Shown here piece by piece: positions 9,456-16,935 of a stretch of DNA of 64,000 nt (position 1 is its first letter; each line of letters opens with the position of its first letter). The translations under genes were made by a program, and so were the position numbers. The notes beneath the pieces are model-generated. The model was not told the DNA's origin. It saw nothing but the letters and a program-made list of their open reading frames with translations, and did not search any database. This DNA comes from Pontibacter qinzhouensis (GTDB taxonomy: Bacteria > Bacteroidota > Bacteroidia > Cytophagales > Hymenobacteraceae): positions 1-64,000 of the forward strand of contig NZ_VRTY01000001.1 of assembly GCF_008017455.1 (NCBI RefSeq). Reading direction: 5' to 3'.

Positions 9456-10021
9456 TTTACCCGATTACAGCCTACGGCGACCCTGTACTGAAAGAGCACG
9501 CGCAGGACATTCCAAAGGACTTTCCTGAACTGAAAGAACTCGTAGACGACATGTTTGCCACCATGTACCATGCCCATGGCGTAGGACTTGCCGCCCCACA
9601 GATAAGCAAGAGCATCCGGTTGTTTGTGATAGACTCTGAACCGATGATGGACGATGAAGACGAAGGCAAAGGCGTTAAGAAAGCATTTATAAACCCCGAG
9701 ATACTGGAGGAAGACGGTGAAGAATGGGGTTTTGAGGAAGGCTGCCTGAGCATACCGGGCGTTCGCGAGGTAGTGTACCGCCCCGAGCGCATCGTTATCC
9801 GCTACTTCGACGAAGACTGGAACGAACACACCGATACGTACGACGGCATGACGGCCCGCGTTATTCAACATGAGTACGATCACATCGAGGGTATTCTGTT
9901 TACCGACTACCTCTCTGGCCTGAAGAAGCGCCTGCTCAAAACAAAGCTCACCAAAATTTCGAAGGGCTATGTAGATGCCGATTATAAAATGAAATTCCCG
10001 GCACTGTCTAAAAAGCGATAG
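9452..10021 (+). CDS. def: Peptide deformylase
   Basis: It removes the formyl group from the initiator methionine of new proteins. All three motifs are present: GVGLAAPQ (43-50), EEGCLS with metal ligand C98, and QHEYDHIEG with ligands H140 and H144 and catalytic E141. The length of 189 residues is normal. It contains an acidic insertion (MMDDEDEGKG, 65-74) between the first two motifs, as is common in Bacteroidota. It is coupled to ruvX by a 4-nt overlap and ends just before a strong bidirectional terminator. Confidence 0.96.
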   Translation: MIYPITAYGDPVLKEHAQDIPKDFPELKELVDDMFATMYHAHGVGLAAPQISKSIRLFVIDSEPMMDDEDEGKGVKKAFINPEILEEDGEEWGFEEGCLSIPGVREVVYRPERIVIRYFDEDWNEHTDTYDGMTARVIQHEYDHIEGILFTDYLSGLKKRLLKTKLTKISKGYVDADYKMKFPALSKKR

Positions 10022-10040
10022 TGGCTAAAACCGGAACAAA

Positions 10041-10082
10041 CTAAAAACCGCCTGCTGCAGCTTTGCAACAGGCGGTTTTTAG
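10041..10082. terminator. Bidirectional terminator between convergent genes
   Basis: A 14-bp perfect stem (CTAAAAACCGCCTG against CAGGCGGTTTTTAG) is T-rich on the right on both strands. It separates def (+) from the lipoprotein gene (-). Confidence 0.85.
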
Positions 10083-10110
10083 TTTTATAAACTTTACCAG
10101 CGGCTTTACC

Positions 10111-10521
10111 TTACTGGCTCGTAAGCTGGGTTAGCTGGTTTATAAGTTTTTCGCGCCTGGCCGTAACAAAGGGGTAGCGCGTGCCATCTTTGGTAACCAC
10201 ATCCAGCCCCATCGGCAGAATAAGCAGCCTGTTCTTCTTCTCAAATCGGTCTATTTCCTTTAACCGCACAAAGGTGCTGTCGCGGCCATGCACATATACC
10301 GGAACAGGCCAATACTGGGGCTGCGGCACAAATATCAGCTCATCTTCGGTAGCGGCTACCCAGCCTCTCGCCGGCCAGATGTTTGGCGACTTCCGATGTA
10401 GCTCCACATTCTTCTGCACCATCACCAGTTTCTCACCAGATGCCGAGTACATGGGCGTTTTATGCTGGCATCCGAAAGTGAAGAGAGCAGCCAGCATGAC
10501 CAGGGCAAAGGTCGTTTTCAT
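10111..10521 (-). CDS. Putative lipoprotein with a GRAM/PH-like domain
   Basis: The N terminus (MKTTFALVMLAALFTFGC) is a lipoprotein signal with the modified cysteine at 18. The remaining 118 residues include GWVAATEDELIFVPQ, RLKEIDRF and a strand-turn-strand ILPMGLDVVTKDGTRYPFVT. This arrangement is typical of GRAM or bacterial PH-like domains. The fold is an inference from the pattern, and no function is known to me. The gene is convergent with def and divergent from the phospholipase-like gene. A 146-bp palindrome lies upstream of it. Confidence 0.7.
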   Translation of the reverse strand: MKTTFALVMLAALFTFGCQHKTPMYSASGEKLVMVQKNVELHRKSPNIWPARGWVAATEDELIFVPQPQYWPVPVYVHGRDSTFVRLKEIDRFEKKNRLLILPMGLDVVTKDGTRYPFVTARREKLINQLTQLTSQ

Positions 10522-10630
10522 AAAAAGGCAAGTTCGTAATAAGGCTACGGATTCTTTTCTTTAGACAAGATAACTTAAAAATTGTTTAAACTTAAACATT
10601 GGAACATTATTTTATATTTTCCCTGAAAAC

Positions 10631-10687
10631 ACCCTTGACTACTTTTATGCTGAAATTCTTTTGGAGGCTGTTTTTATTTGAATAATT
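10631..10687 (+). repeat. RptA copy 5
   Basis: It has ACCCTTGAC at the left end, TTTTGGAGGC in the centre and TTTTTATTTGAATAATT at the right end. It lies between divergent genes. Confidence 0.83.
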
Positions 10688-10735
10688 GCGTGTGTAACAT
10701 ATTACATTATAATTGCGTGTGTAACATATTACATT
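10682..10735 (+). repeat. 27-bp perfect tandem duplication at the RptA-5 edge
   Basis: Two identical 27-bp units (10682-10708 and 10709-10735) begin with ATAATT and end with CATATTACATT. The first six bases are the conserved right end of RptA copy 5, so the duplication spans the junction of element and flank. Confidence 0.9.
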
Positions 10736-10764
10736 GTTTTCATATGATGATAATTTTATAAAGA

Positions 10765-10910
10765 GGTTCCATCTGGCTTAGCTGCTGCTCAATCCAATGC
10801 CCTGCTACAGTTTTTTTGCATAGCCTTGGCTCTGAGCGCTCAGAGCCCTAGCAACGGAGCAAAAAAGCCAGAGGGCACCGAATCAAGCAGAAGCAAAAAG
10901 TACTGGAACC
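10765..10910 (-). repeat. 146-bp imperfect palindrome (possible structured RNA or decayed element)
   Basis: A perfect 20-bp palindrome (10828-10847, GGCTCTGAGC and its reverse complement) sits exactly in the middle of a larger inverted repeat. Its ends, GGTTCCA and TGGAACC, are 73 nt from the centre on each side. Matching blocks in the arms include GCT.CTGCT and GTGCCCT/ATGCCCT. All eight transition-type mismatches I found between the arms (C/T at 4, A/G at 4) would be G-U pairs in a transcript of the - strand and C-A mismatches in one of the + strand. The - strand gene downstream is the GRAM-like lipoprotein. Confidence 0.55.
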
Positions 10911-11039
10911 AACTACTGGAACCAACTAAAAGAAGCAACCAGTTCTTAATTTTTAACTCCTACCCAAGTAGCTAATCTAAAAAACTATCGGCATAAAAAA
11001 GGAACTCCTGAACCTCTGCCTGTTACAAATCCGTACCTC

Positions 11040-12080
11040 ATGGTTATGACAGCTGCGTTTCGGATTATAGCACTTTTTCTGGCCTGCTGGCTCCTGTTGC
11101 CGCTCAATGGCTTTACCTGGGGCTTTTTTGCGCATCAGCGCATTAATCGGCTTGCAGTTTTCACGCTGCCTCCTGATATGGTTCCGTTCTACAAAAAGCA
11201 TATCCGCTACATTACCGAGAATGCCATTAACCCCGACCGCCGCCGCTATGCCGTGGCAGGCGAGGCCCCACGGCATTACATCGATATTGATGTGTACGGC
11301 GACAGCGCCATCTACAAAATGCCACGCTACTGGCAACAGGCCGTCGAGAAATACTCCGAAGATACCCTGATGGCTTACGGCATCGTTCCCTGGCACATCA
11401 ACCGCATGAAGTACCAGCTTACAGAAGCATTCAGAGAACGTAACGTCGACAGGATTCTGCGTATTTCCGCTGATCTGGGCCATTACATTGCTGATGCCTG
11501 TGTACCCTTGCATACCACCCACAACTACAACGGGCAGCTAACGGGGCAGCGGGGCATACACGGCTTCTGGGAATCCCGGCTTCCGGAGCTGCTCTCCGAC
11601 GACTACGACTTTTTTGTTGGACCTGCCACTTACATAGAGCAACCACAACTCCGCGCCTGGGACCTGGTAACCTCCGCACACATGGCCTTAGACTCGGTGC
11701 TTCGGTTTGAGCGGGAACTCACACAACAGTTCGACGAAGACAAGAAATATAGTTTTGAAGTGCGTAACAACGTAACGGTGCGTGTTTACTCCAGCGCCTT
11801 CTCCAGAGCCTACCACGCCAGGCTAAACGGGCAGGTGGAGCGGCAGATGCGCCTGGCCATACAAACTGTGGCCAGCTTCTGGTACACTGCCTGGGTAGAT
11901 GCCGGCCAGCCGCACTTAACCGGCGATATTTCGGAACAAGAGATACAACTGCTGAAGATGGAGGAAAAGGATTACGACAAAGGCTCACACAAAGCCCGCG
12001 AAGAAGGCGACGCCTCCCTACCTCCACAGCACCAGCACAACCAGCACCTGGTGCTTTGCTGCGGTAGAGAAGAAGAGTAA
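11040..12080 (+). CDS. Secreted zinc-dependent phospholipase C / S1-P1 nuclease-like protein
   Basis: The N terminus is a signal sequence (about 1-26) followed directly by WGFFAHQRINRLAV. An N-terminal tryptophan after cleavage (W27) plus AHQ (H32) is the hallmark of the zinc phospholipase C / S1-P1 nuclease fold, where the mature W ligates zinc. Further likely ligands are in ISADLGHYIADACVPLHTTHNYNG and HGFWESRLPE. The helix-rich body and 346-residue length fit the bacterial family. Whether it cleaves phospholipids or nucleic acid cannot be told. A histidine-rich tail (QHQHNQHLV) precedes the stop. The start could also be M3 (11046). Confidence 0.78.
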   Translation: MVMTAAFRIIALFLACWLLLPLNGFTWGFFAHQRINRLAVFTLPPDMVPFYKKHIRYITENAINPDRRRYAVAGEAPRHYIDIDVYGDSAIYKMPRYWQQAVEKYSEDTLMAYGIVPWHINRMKYQLTEAFRERNVDRILRISADLGHYIADACVPLHTTHNYNGQLTGQRGIHGFWESRLPELLSDDYDFFVGPATYIEQPQLRAWDLVTSAHMALDSVLRFERELTQQFDEDKKYSFEVRNNVTVRVYSSAFSRAYHARLNGQVERQMRLAIQTVASFWYTAWVDAGQPHLTGDISEQEIQLLKMEEKDYDKGSHKAREEGDASLPPQHQHNQHLVLCCGREEE

Positions 12081-12092
12081 ATAGTTTTGCAG

Positions 12093-12152
12093 CTGCTGTG
12101 CATTAAACACTCGCAGCGTGCGCAGCTCCTGCGAGTGTTTAATGCACAGCAG
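12093..12152. terminator. 24-bp perfect hairpin with an RptB core between convergent genes
   Basis: The left arm (12093-12116) and right arm (12129-12152) are perfect reverse complements of 24 bp around a 12-nt loop. The middle 26 bp (12110-12135) are RptB, so the repeat forms the tip of the hairpin. It lies 12 nt after the phospholipase-like stop codon and 89 nt from the stop of the convergent FemAB-like gene, as expected for a two-way terminator. It has no clear U-tract. Confidence 0.75.
12110..12135 (+). repeat. RptB copy 1
   Basis: The GC-rich core begins CTCGCAGCGTGC and ends GCAGCTCCTGCGAG. The outer 7 bases are inverted repeats. It is embedded in a longer hairpin. Confidence 0.85.
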
Positions 12153-12240
12153 TTAGAGTGGCGGCAACTGAGCCCCATCGCTCATTCGAGCAATTTTAGT
12201 CGCTGTAGCTTCTGCGATTGTAGCAGACACGCTGCAACTA

Positions 12241-13227
12241 TTACTGCTTCTCCTTGCCTGTAAATTTGCTGTAGATAGCCATCCGGAGTTGGCGGAGCAG
12301 TTTCAGGGGTAGCGGCAGGTTATTGTATTGCCACATCAGAAACGCAACGGGTGTGGAGCCGAAGCTGGCGTAAAAATGAGAGATACTATCCAGCGAAGGG
12401 CTTTCGAAATCCAGCACCCAATCAGAAGAAGCGTTTTGTTTTATCACCTCATCGAGCAGCAGAGTTCGGCCATTTTTAACTCTGCCGGCCTCATTTGCTG
12501 CATTAAACAAGTAAATAATCCGGTCGCCGTAGAACACGAACATGGCTGCTGCGTTAAGTGTGCCGTCGGGTGTGGTGGTGTACCACAGCTTCACCAGCTT
12601 GCGTTGGAGCAACTCCTGGTACAGCTTCCGCAAGAGGGTGTAGGCTACTTCTGCCACGCCACCATAAATTTTGTGCTGCACGTTTTCCCTGAAAAACCGG
12701 ATCATGGGGTCCGGATCATCCAGTTCCACCAGGTGCAGGTTTGCCTGCTGCGCGCGTTTCAGGTTTAGTTTACGGTCGCGGGTGTAGTGGCTGCGGAGAG
12801 TTTCGTACGGCTCATGGAGTGGCAGGTAATGCGTGAAGCAGGTGGTAAACGCCGGCTGCTCCGGCAATGCCTGTAGCAGGTCGGTGTTGGCCGTGTTAAA
12901 GCTATAGGTGGTGCTGAGGCTGAAGTGGCTCCGGGCAATAGCCAGCATCTCCCCTATCTGCTGCCTCTTAAAATGCGGCCTGGCAAAAACCCCTAATTGC
13001 TGGCAAAAAAGCGGCTGGCGCAGATAGTGCACCCCCAGCTTTTGGGCCACCGGCAACGGCAGCACCGCCAGGTATTCCCCCTGCTCCTCTTCTACCACGG
13101 CCCACCACCCCGGCGACACCACATCCAGGTACCACGAGAGCGCATACACCTGCTTTTCTGCAGAGGCCTCTATGCAGGCATCCCAGGCTTGTTTGTTTAG
13201 CTGGTGGTGTCGGAGCAGTTGCGCCAA
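12241..13227 (-). CDS. FemAB/GNAT-like acyltransferase family protein (paralogue 1)
   Basis: The protein has the double acyl-CoA N-acyltransferase pattern of FemAB-like proteins: an N-terminal half with SWYLDVVSPGWWAVVEE and a basic RDRKLNLKRAQQANL motif (about 152-166). A C-terminal half follows with GRTLLLDEVIKQNAS and LDFESPSLDSISHFYASFGS, the latter corresponding to the GNAT-fold segment F-GF/SFG of the family. The specific acceptor is unknown. Members of the family transfer amino acids or acyl groups to peptidoglycan, lipids or polysaccharides. It is a clear paralogue of the next gene upstream (13294-14292), with about 65 nt between them, so they form a tandem duplicate and probable operon. 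Confidence 0.72.
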   Translation of the reverse strand: MAQLLRHHQLNKQAWDACIEASAEKQVYALSWYLDVVSPGWWAVVEEEQGEYLAVLPLPVAQKLGVHYLRQPLFCQQLGVFARPHFKRQQIGEMLAIARSHFSLSTTYSFNTANTDLLQALPEQPAFTTCFTHYLPLHEPYETLRSHYTRDRKLNLKRAQQANLHLVELDDPDPMIRFFRENVQHKIYGGVAEVAYTLLRKLYQELLQRKLVKLWYTTTPDGTLNAAAMFVFYGDRIIYLFNAANEAGRVKNGRTLLLDEVIKQNASSDWVLDFESPSLDSISHFYASFGSTPVAFLMWQYNNLPLPLKLLRQLRMAIYSKFTGKEKQ

Positions 13228-13293
13228 ATCGGGTTTCGGTTTTTATGAAGAGAAAAATTCTTGTGTCTTGTGTCCTGCGTCTAAAAAGAAGAA

Positions 13294-14292
13294 CTACTCT
13301 TCTTCGGCTACACCTCTGTTTGGCTTTAAGGCGCGGTAGAGCTTCATGCGCAGGTCCCGGATGAGGCGCACCGGAAGTGGCAGCTTGTTCTGGTGCAGAG
13401 CCAGGTACTGCACCTGCTTTGCCCCGAAGCTGGCATAAAACTGGTCTATCTGCTCAATGGCCGGGCTTTCAAAGTCGAAGGTGAAGCCGGAGCTGGCGTA
13501 CTGCCGTATCACCTCGTCCAGCATCAGGGTACGGCCGTTGGTGACACGCCCTACCTCGTCTGCGGCATTAAAGGTGTAGCTCACCGTGCCTTTGTAGTTG
13601 GCAAAAAGACAGCCTGCATTCAGCTTTCCATCTATAGAAGAGTAAAACAGCTGCCCCATCCGGTGTTCCCGCATCTTTGCAAAAATATCGCGTAGCATCT
13701 GATAAGTAGGTTCTGCCACACCGCCTACCACTTTATGTTCCACGTGCTCCTTAAAAAACGAGATCATAGGTTCTATGTCTTCACTCTCTGCTATAACCAA
13801 ACCAGCCCGTTTTGCCCGTTTCAGGTTCATTTTGCGGTCGCGGTTGTAGCCTCTGTAGAGTTCGGCGTACGGCTTGTCGAGGAGCAGGTAGCGGGTGTGG
13901 CGGGGCTGCAACTGGTATTGTGGTCTGAGTTGCAGCAGCGCCTGCGTGTTTTCCGTCACAAATTTGTAGTTGTGTATAAACCGGAAATGCCTGGTGGTTT
14001 CGGCCAGAAAAGCTGCTGCCACCGCATCTGCTCCACCCGGCTTCACCGACATTATACCCAATTGCTGACAATAGTAAGAGGGGCCAAGGCGCGAGAAGCC
14101 CATTTTGGACGAGCCCGGCAGCGGCATTACCGTCAGGTAGCGGCCGTTCTCCTCCTCTACCAGCGCATGCCAACCCGGCGACACAATATCTAAGTACCAC
14201 GACAGCGCACACAGCACCCCCTCCTCAGAAGCCTCTATGCAGGCATCCCATTGGGCTTTATCTAGCTGGTGGTGGCGCAGGTACCGGATCAT
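13294..14292 (-). CDS. FemAB/GNAT-like acyltransferase family protein (paralogue 2)
   Basis: This is a tandem paralogue of 12241-13227, sharing the opening RHHQLDKAQWDACIEAS, SWYLDIVSPGWHALVEEE, RDRKMNLKRAKRAGL, GRTLMLDEVIRQYAS and FDFESPAIEQIDQFYASFGA. At 332 residues it is nearly collinear with the other copy. The conserved blocks cover both halves of the FemAB-like double fold. The two proteins differ most in residues 75-130 and at the C terminus, where this one ends NRGVAEEE. As the upstream gene it is presumably transcribed first. Confidence 0.72.
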   Translation of the reverse strand: MIRYLRHHQLDKAQWDACIEASEEGVLCALSWYLDIVSPGWHALVEEENGRYLTVMPLPGSSKMGFSRLGPSYYCQQLGIMSVKPGGADAVAAAFLAETTRHFRFIHNYKFVTENTQALLQLRPQYQLQPRHTRYLLLDKPYAELYRGYNRDRKMNLKRAKRAGLVIAESEDIEPMISFFKEHVEHKVVGGVAEPTYQMLRDIFAKMREHRMGQLFYSSIDGKLNAGCLFANYKGTVSYTFNAADEVGRVTNGRTLMLDEVIRQYASSGFTFDFESPAIEQIDQFYASFGAKQVQYLALHQNKLPLPVRLIRDLRMKLYRALKPNRGVAEEE

Positions 14293-14355
14293 AGCAAACT
14301 CTCGAAAGTACGCAAGCTAGCAAATAGCAGCATCAATCTGAAAAATTAGGCTAAA

Positions 14356-14414
14356 AACCCTCGACACCTTACAAGCCAAAAACCCTTCGGAAGGCTGTTT
14401 TCATTTGAATAATT
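14356..14414 (+). repeat. RptA copy 6
   Basis: It has ACCCTCGAC at the left, CCCTTCGGAAGGC in the centre and TTTTCATTTGAATAATT at the right. This is one of the best matches to the consensus. Confidence 0.88.
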
Positions 14415-14470
14415 TGGGTGTTGGTTCTTGATTGGTAGTTGTTAAATGGTTCAATTGTTAATTGGTTGGG
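14415..14470 (+). repeat. Low-complexity tail of RptA-6
   Basis: A TTG/AAT-rich run (TGTTAAATGG, TCAATTGTTAATTGG) abuts the conserved AATAATT end. The same kind of tail, reversed, abuts copies 8, 9, 14 and 23. Confidence 0.55.
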
Positions 14471-14485
14471 AATAGCAGGTAAGAC

Positions 14486-14511
14486 CTCGCAGCGTGCGCA
14501 GCTCCTGCGAG
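14486..14511 (+). repeat. RptB copy 2
   Basis: The core is identical to the copy at 12110-12135, preceded by AAGAC and followed by TGTCTGG. These flanks are shared with the copies at 22545 and 30276. Confidence 0.88.
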
Positions 14512-14542
14512 TGTCTGGACTAAACAGATACTCGCAGGAGCT
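14500..14542. repeat. Hairpin built on RptB
   Basis: Two 18-bp arms (14500-14517 and 14525-14542) pair with one mismatch around a 7-nt loop. The arms begin AGCTCCTGCGAGT and end ACTCGCAGGAGCT. The right arm looks like a partial inverted second copy of RptB. Confidence 0.8.
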
Positions 14543-14605
14543 AACCTCAAAGCACATGCAAGAAAGTTTTCAGGATAAATCAACCTGTTTCAGTGGTAAC
14601 ATCGA

Positions 14606-14662
14606 AATTATTCAAATGAAAATACCCTCCAGAGGATTTTTCATCTGAATTTTGCCAAGGGT
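14606..14662 (-). repeat. RptA copy 7
   Basis: Read on the - strand it starts ACCCTTGGC and ends TTTTCATTTGAATAATT, with CCTCTGGAGGG in the centre. Confidence 0.85.
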
Positions 14663-14748
14663 CTATCAGGCAGAAAAGGGCTTATGTCCTCTGTCTTATG
14701 TCCTCGAAAAAGTTTAACTTGCTCAATGTTTGACGTATTTATTTCCGC

Positions 14749-16326
14749 ATGATGCCTTCTCTACACTACTTTCTACAATTTCGGCACGCTCTTTTGCTGG
14801 TGTTTTTTGCCTTGGTACAGGTGCAGACCCAGGCGCAGCAAACGGTTAAACCTGCCGAGTTAGCCACACTCGATGCTTATTATCAACAAGCGCTTAAAGA
14901 CTGGGATGTACCTGGCATGGCTATCGCCATTGTTAAAAACGATTCGGTTATTTTTGCCAAAGGCTACGGAGTGCTCAACGCTACAGCTGGCGGGCAGGTA
15001 GATGCTAACACGGTTTTCGGTATCGCCTCTAACACCAAAGCTTATACAGCGGCAGCCTTAGGAATCCTAGTGGATGAAGGCAAAATAAGCTGGGACGACC
15101 CGGTAGCCAAGTACCTGCCTTACCTGCAGCTCTACAACCCTTACGTAACGCAAAGCCTCAATATAAAAGACCTGCTCAGCCACCGGGCCGGGTTCAAAAC
15201 CTTTAGCGGCGACCTGCTCTGGTACCACACCACCTACAGCCGCCGCCAAATTCTGGAGCGGGCAAAGCACCTGGAGCCGGAATATGGCTTCCGTGATGGC
15301 TATGGCTACTCGAACCTCATGTTTATAGCAGCCGGTGAGGTAATAGAAGCTGTTACCGGCAAAACCTGGGAAGCTTTTATACAGGAGCGGTTCTTCCTGC
15401 CACTCAACATGACCAGCAGCTACACCTCTGTCACGCAGCTGGCAGGCAAACCTAACATCGCCTCTCCTCATGGCTTCGACGAGAAAGGAAAACCTGTTCC
15501 GACCACCTTCCGCCCCTGGGACAGCTGGAACCCGGCTGCCGGCATTTTTACCAGCGTAAACCAGCAGGCCCAATGGATGCGCCTGCAACTCAACCGCGGC
15601 ACTTACAAAGGCAAACGTATTTTTAGCGAAGATGCCAGCCAGATAATGTGGACAGCACACAATCCGTTTCCGGTAACACGGCAGGCCGAGCGCATGGTGC
15701 CATCCACGCACTTTCAGGCGGCAGGTCTGGGCTGGATGATGAGCGACTACGAAGGGCGCAAAGTTATAAACCACGGTGGCGGGCACGAAGGCATGAACAG
15801 CCGCACGGTACTGGTGCCGGAAGAAAACCTGGGTGTGGTTATTCTGACCAACAGCATGAGCAGCATAATGACGCCAGTGGCCAATTACACCATCGATAAG
15901 CTTTTCGGGAAAGAAAACGGCCGCGACTGGAGCAAGTTTTACCTCGACCTGATGGCCCGTGGCAGGCAAGCTGAAAAAGACGCAGCGGCCAAGGCCCCCA
16001 AAGTGAAGCCAGTGAAAGGAAAACCAACCATGCCGCTACAGGCTTACACCGGCACCTACAACAGTCCCTTCTATGGCGATGCCACCATCAGGCTGCAAAA
16101 CGGAAAACTTGAACTGCACCTGGCACCTGCTCCTACTTTAGGCGGAACACTCAAGCACTGGCAGCATGATATTTTTGATCTGGAGTGGAAGAATAACTAT
16201 GCCCTGCTCACCCCCACCCGCGTCAGGTTCCTGGTTGGTGAAGACGGTACTATAGCAGGCATGCGCTTAGATGCCAACAACCCTGATTTCCATTTCAGCG
16301 AGCTGAAGTTTACAAAGGTGCAATAA
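14749..16326 (+). CDS. Secreted serine hydrolase, beta-lactamase / class C PBP fold
   Basis: A signal peptide (about 1-30, ending QTQAQ) is followed by a beta-lactamase-related domain. The nucleophile motif is S95-N-T-K98, the second motif Y187-S-N189 and the third HGGG (342-345) in place of KTG, as is usual in esterase or peptidase members of the family. The C-terminal part (about 420-520, with YTGTYNSPFYGDATI and FLVGEDGTIAGMRL) is a DUF3471-type domain. Members include D-amino acid peptidases and esterases, and the substrate cannot be told here. Hydrolysis of clinical beta-lactams is not implied. The gene stands alone. Confidence 0.9.
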   Translation: MMPSLHYFLQFRHALLLVFFALVQVQTQAQQTVKPAELATLDAYYQQALKDWDVPGMAIAIVKNDSVIFAKGYGVLNATAGGQVDANTVFGIASNTKAYTAAALGILVDEGKISWDDPVAKYLPYLQLYNPYVTQSLNIKDLLSHRAGFKTFSGDLLWYHTTYSRRQILERAKHLEPEYGFRDGYGYSNLMFIAAGEVIEAVTGKTWEAFIQERFFLPLNMTSSYTSVTQLAGKPNIASPHGFDEKGKPVPTTFRPWDSWNPAAGIFTSVNQQAQWMRLQLNRGTYKGKRIFSEDASQIMWTAHNPFPVTRQAERMVPSTHFQAAGLGWMMSDYEGRKVINHGGGHEGMNSRTVLVPEENLGVVILTNSMSSIMTPVANYTIDKLFGKENGRDWSKFYLDLMARGRQAEKDAAAKAPKVKPVKGKPTMPLQAYTGTYNSPFYGDATIRLQNGKLELHLAPAPTLGGTLKHWQHDIFDLEWKNNYALLTPTRVRFLVGEDGTIAGMRLDANNPDFHFSELKFTKVQ

Positions 16327-16401
16327 CTGTAGTAACGGGCGGAAAGCGGTGAGCTTAGCTTCAAAAGGCAGTGTCGCATCTGGTGAGCCTATATATGCAA
16401 A

Positions 16402-16424
16402 AGGCCGTACTTTTAGTGCGGCCT
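16402..16424 (+). terminator. Weak terminator of the serine hydrolase gene
   Basis: A 9-bp stem with one G-U pair (AGGCCGTAC against GTGCGGCCT) closes a 5-nt TTTTA loop about 75 nt after the stop. There is no good U-tract. Confidence 0.4.
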
Positions 16425-16448
16425 GTATGCATGTAGTTGAGGTGAGAA

Positions 16449-16547
16449 TTAAGTTAAGATAGCTGCAATAGTGCTGATAACAGCAAAATAGCCGGCAATG
16501 AGCCAGTAAGCCATCGTTTCATCGCTGTTGTGTAGAGTTTTTTTCAT
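16449..16547 (-). CDS. Very small membrane protein (32 residues)
   Basis: An open frame of 32 codons encodes MKKTLHNSDETMAYW followed by LIAGYFAVISTIAAILT, one strongly hydrophobic helix behind a short polar N terminus. An in-frame ATG three codons upstream (16556, MSIMKK) is an alternative start. The composition and its place in an otherwise empty gap support a real single-pass inner-membrane peptide rather than chance. AT-rich sequence to the right (16560-16760) could hold the promoter. Function is unknown. Small proteins of this shape often accompany larger membrane complexes, but no partner is visible. Confidence 0.55.
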   Translation of the reverse strand: MKKTLHNSDETMAYWLIAGYFAVISTIAAILT

Positions 16548-16865
16548 GATTGACATATTTTTGATTTTACAACAATAGAATCATATCAACTTAATGATAT
16601 TGTTATATTTTTTACGAGTGATAACTACTATTTGTTTGTCAATCAGGAGCTATTTCGAAAGTATTTTATCTATATTTTTGATAAGAACCATTTTATTTAA
16701 AACATCATATTATATAAGTATATATATTTTTATATATTATAACTAGTTCTTTTGCTTTTATACAAGCCGTTTTCAAACTGGGAACACGGCTGTTTTGCAG
16801 AAAATAAGCAGAATTTCATTTCCCAAAATGGTGCAATTTTCTATTAACAATAGGCGCAGATACAA
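16548..16865. other. AT-rich gap between the small ORF and the ettA terminator
   Basis: The stretch is very AT-rich, with TATATATATTTTTATATATT near 16716. Beyond a possible promoter for the small membrane protein I see no gene or repeat. Confidence 0.5.
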
Positions 16866-16866
16866 A

Positions 16867-16896
16867 AAAGCCTGCTGCATAACTGCAGCAGGCTTT
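16867..16896 (-). terminator. Terminator of ettA
   Basis: A 13-bp perfect stem (AAAGCCTGCTGCA against TGCAGCAGGCTTT) with a 4-nt loop is followed on the - strand by TTTTTTGTA. It lies 40 nt beyond the ettA stop codon. Confidence 0.88.
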
Positions 16897-16935
16897 CCCA
16901 ATTTGATTTAACCTTAATTTATAGTTGGCACCAGC

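Larger units (their letters stand above)
10522..11039. other. Divergent intergenic region rich in repeats
   Basis: These 518 bp contain RptA copy 5, a 27-bp tandem duplication at its edge and a 146-bp imperfect palindrome, each listed separately. A short direct repeat (TACTGGAACCAAC, near 10901 and 10914) follows the palindrome. No coding sequence is seen. Confidence 0.7.
14293..14748. other. Divergent intergenic region with two RptA copies and RptB
   Basis: It holds, in order, RptA copy 6 (+), a low-complexity tail, RptB with a hairpin, and RptA copy 7 (-). The RptA copies point towards each other around RptB. Nothing coding is seen, and short open frames here come from the repeats. Confidence 0.75.
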
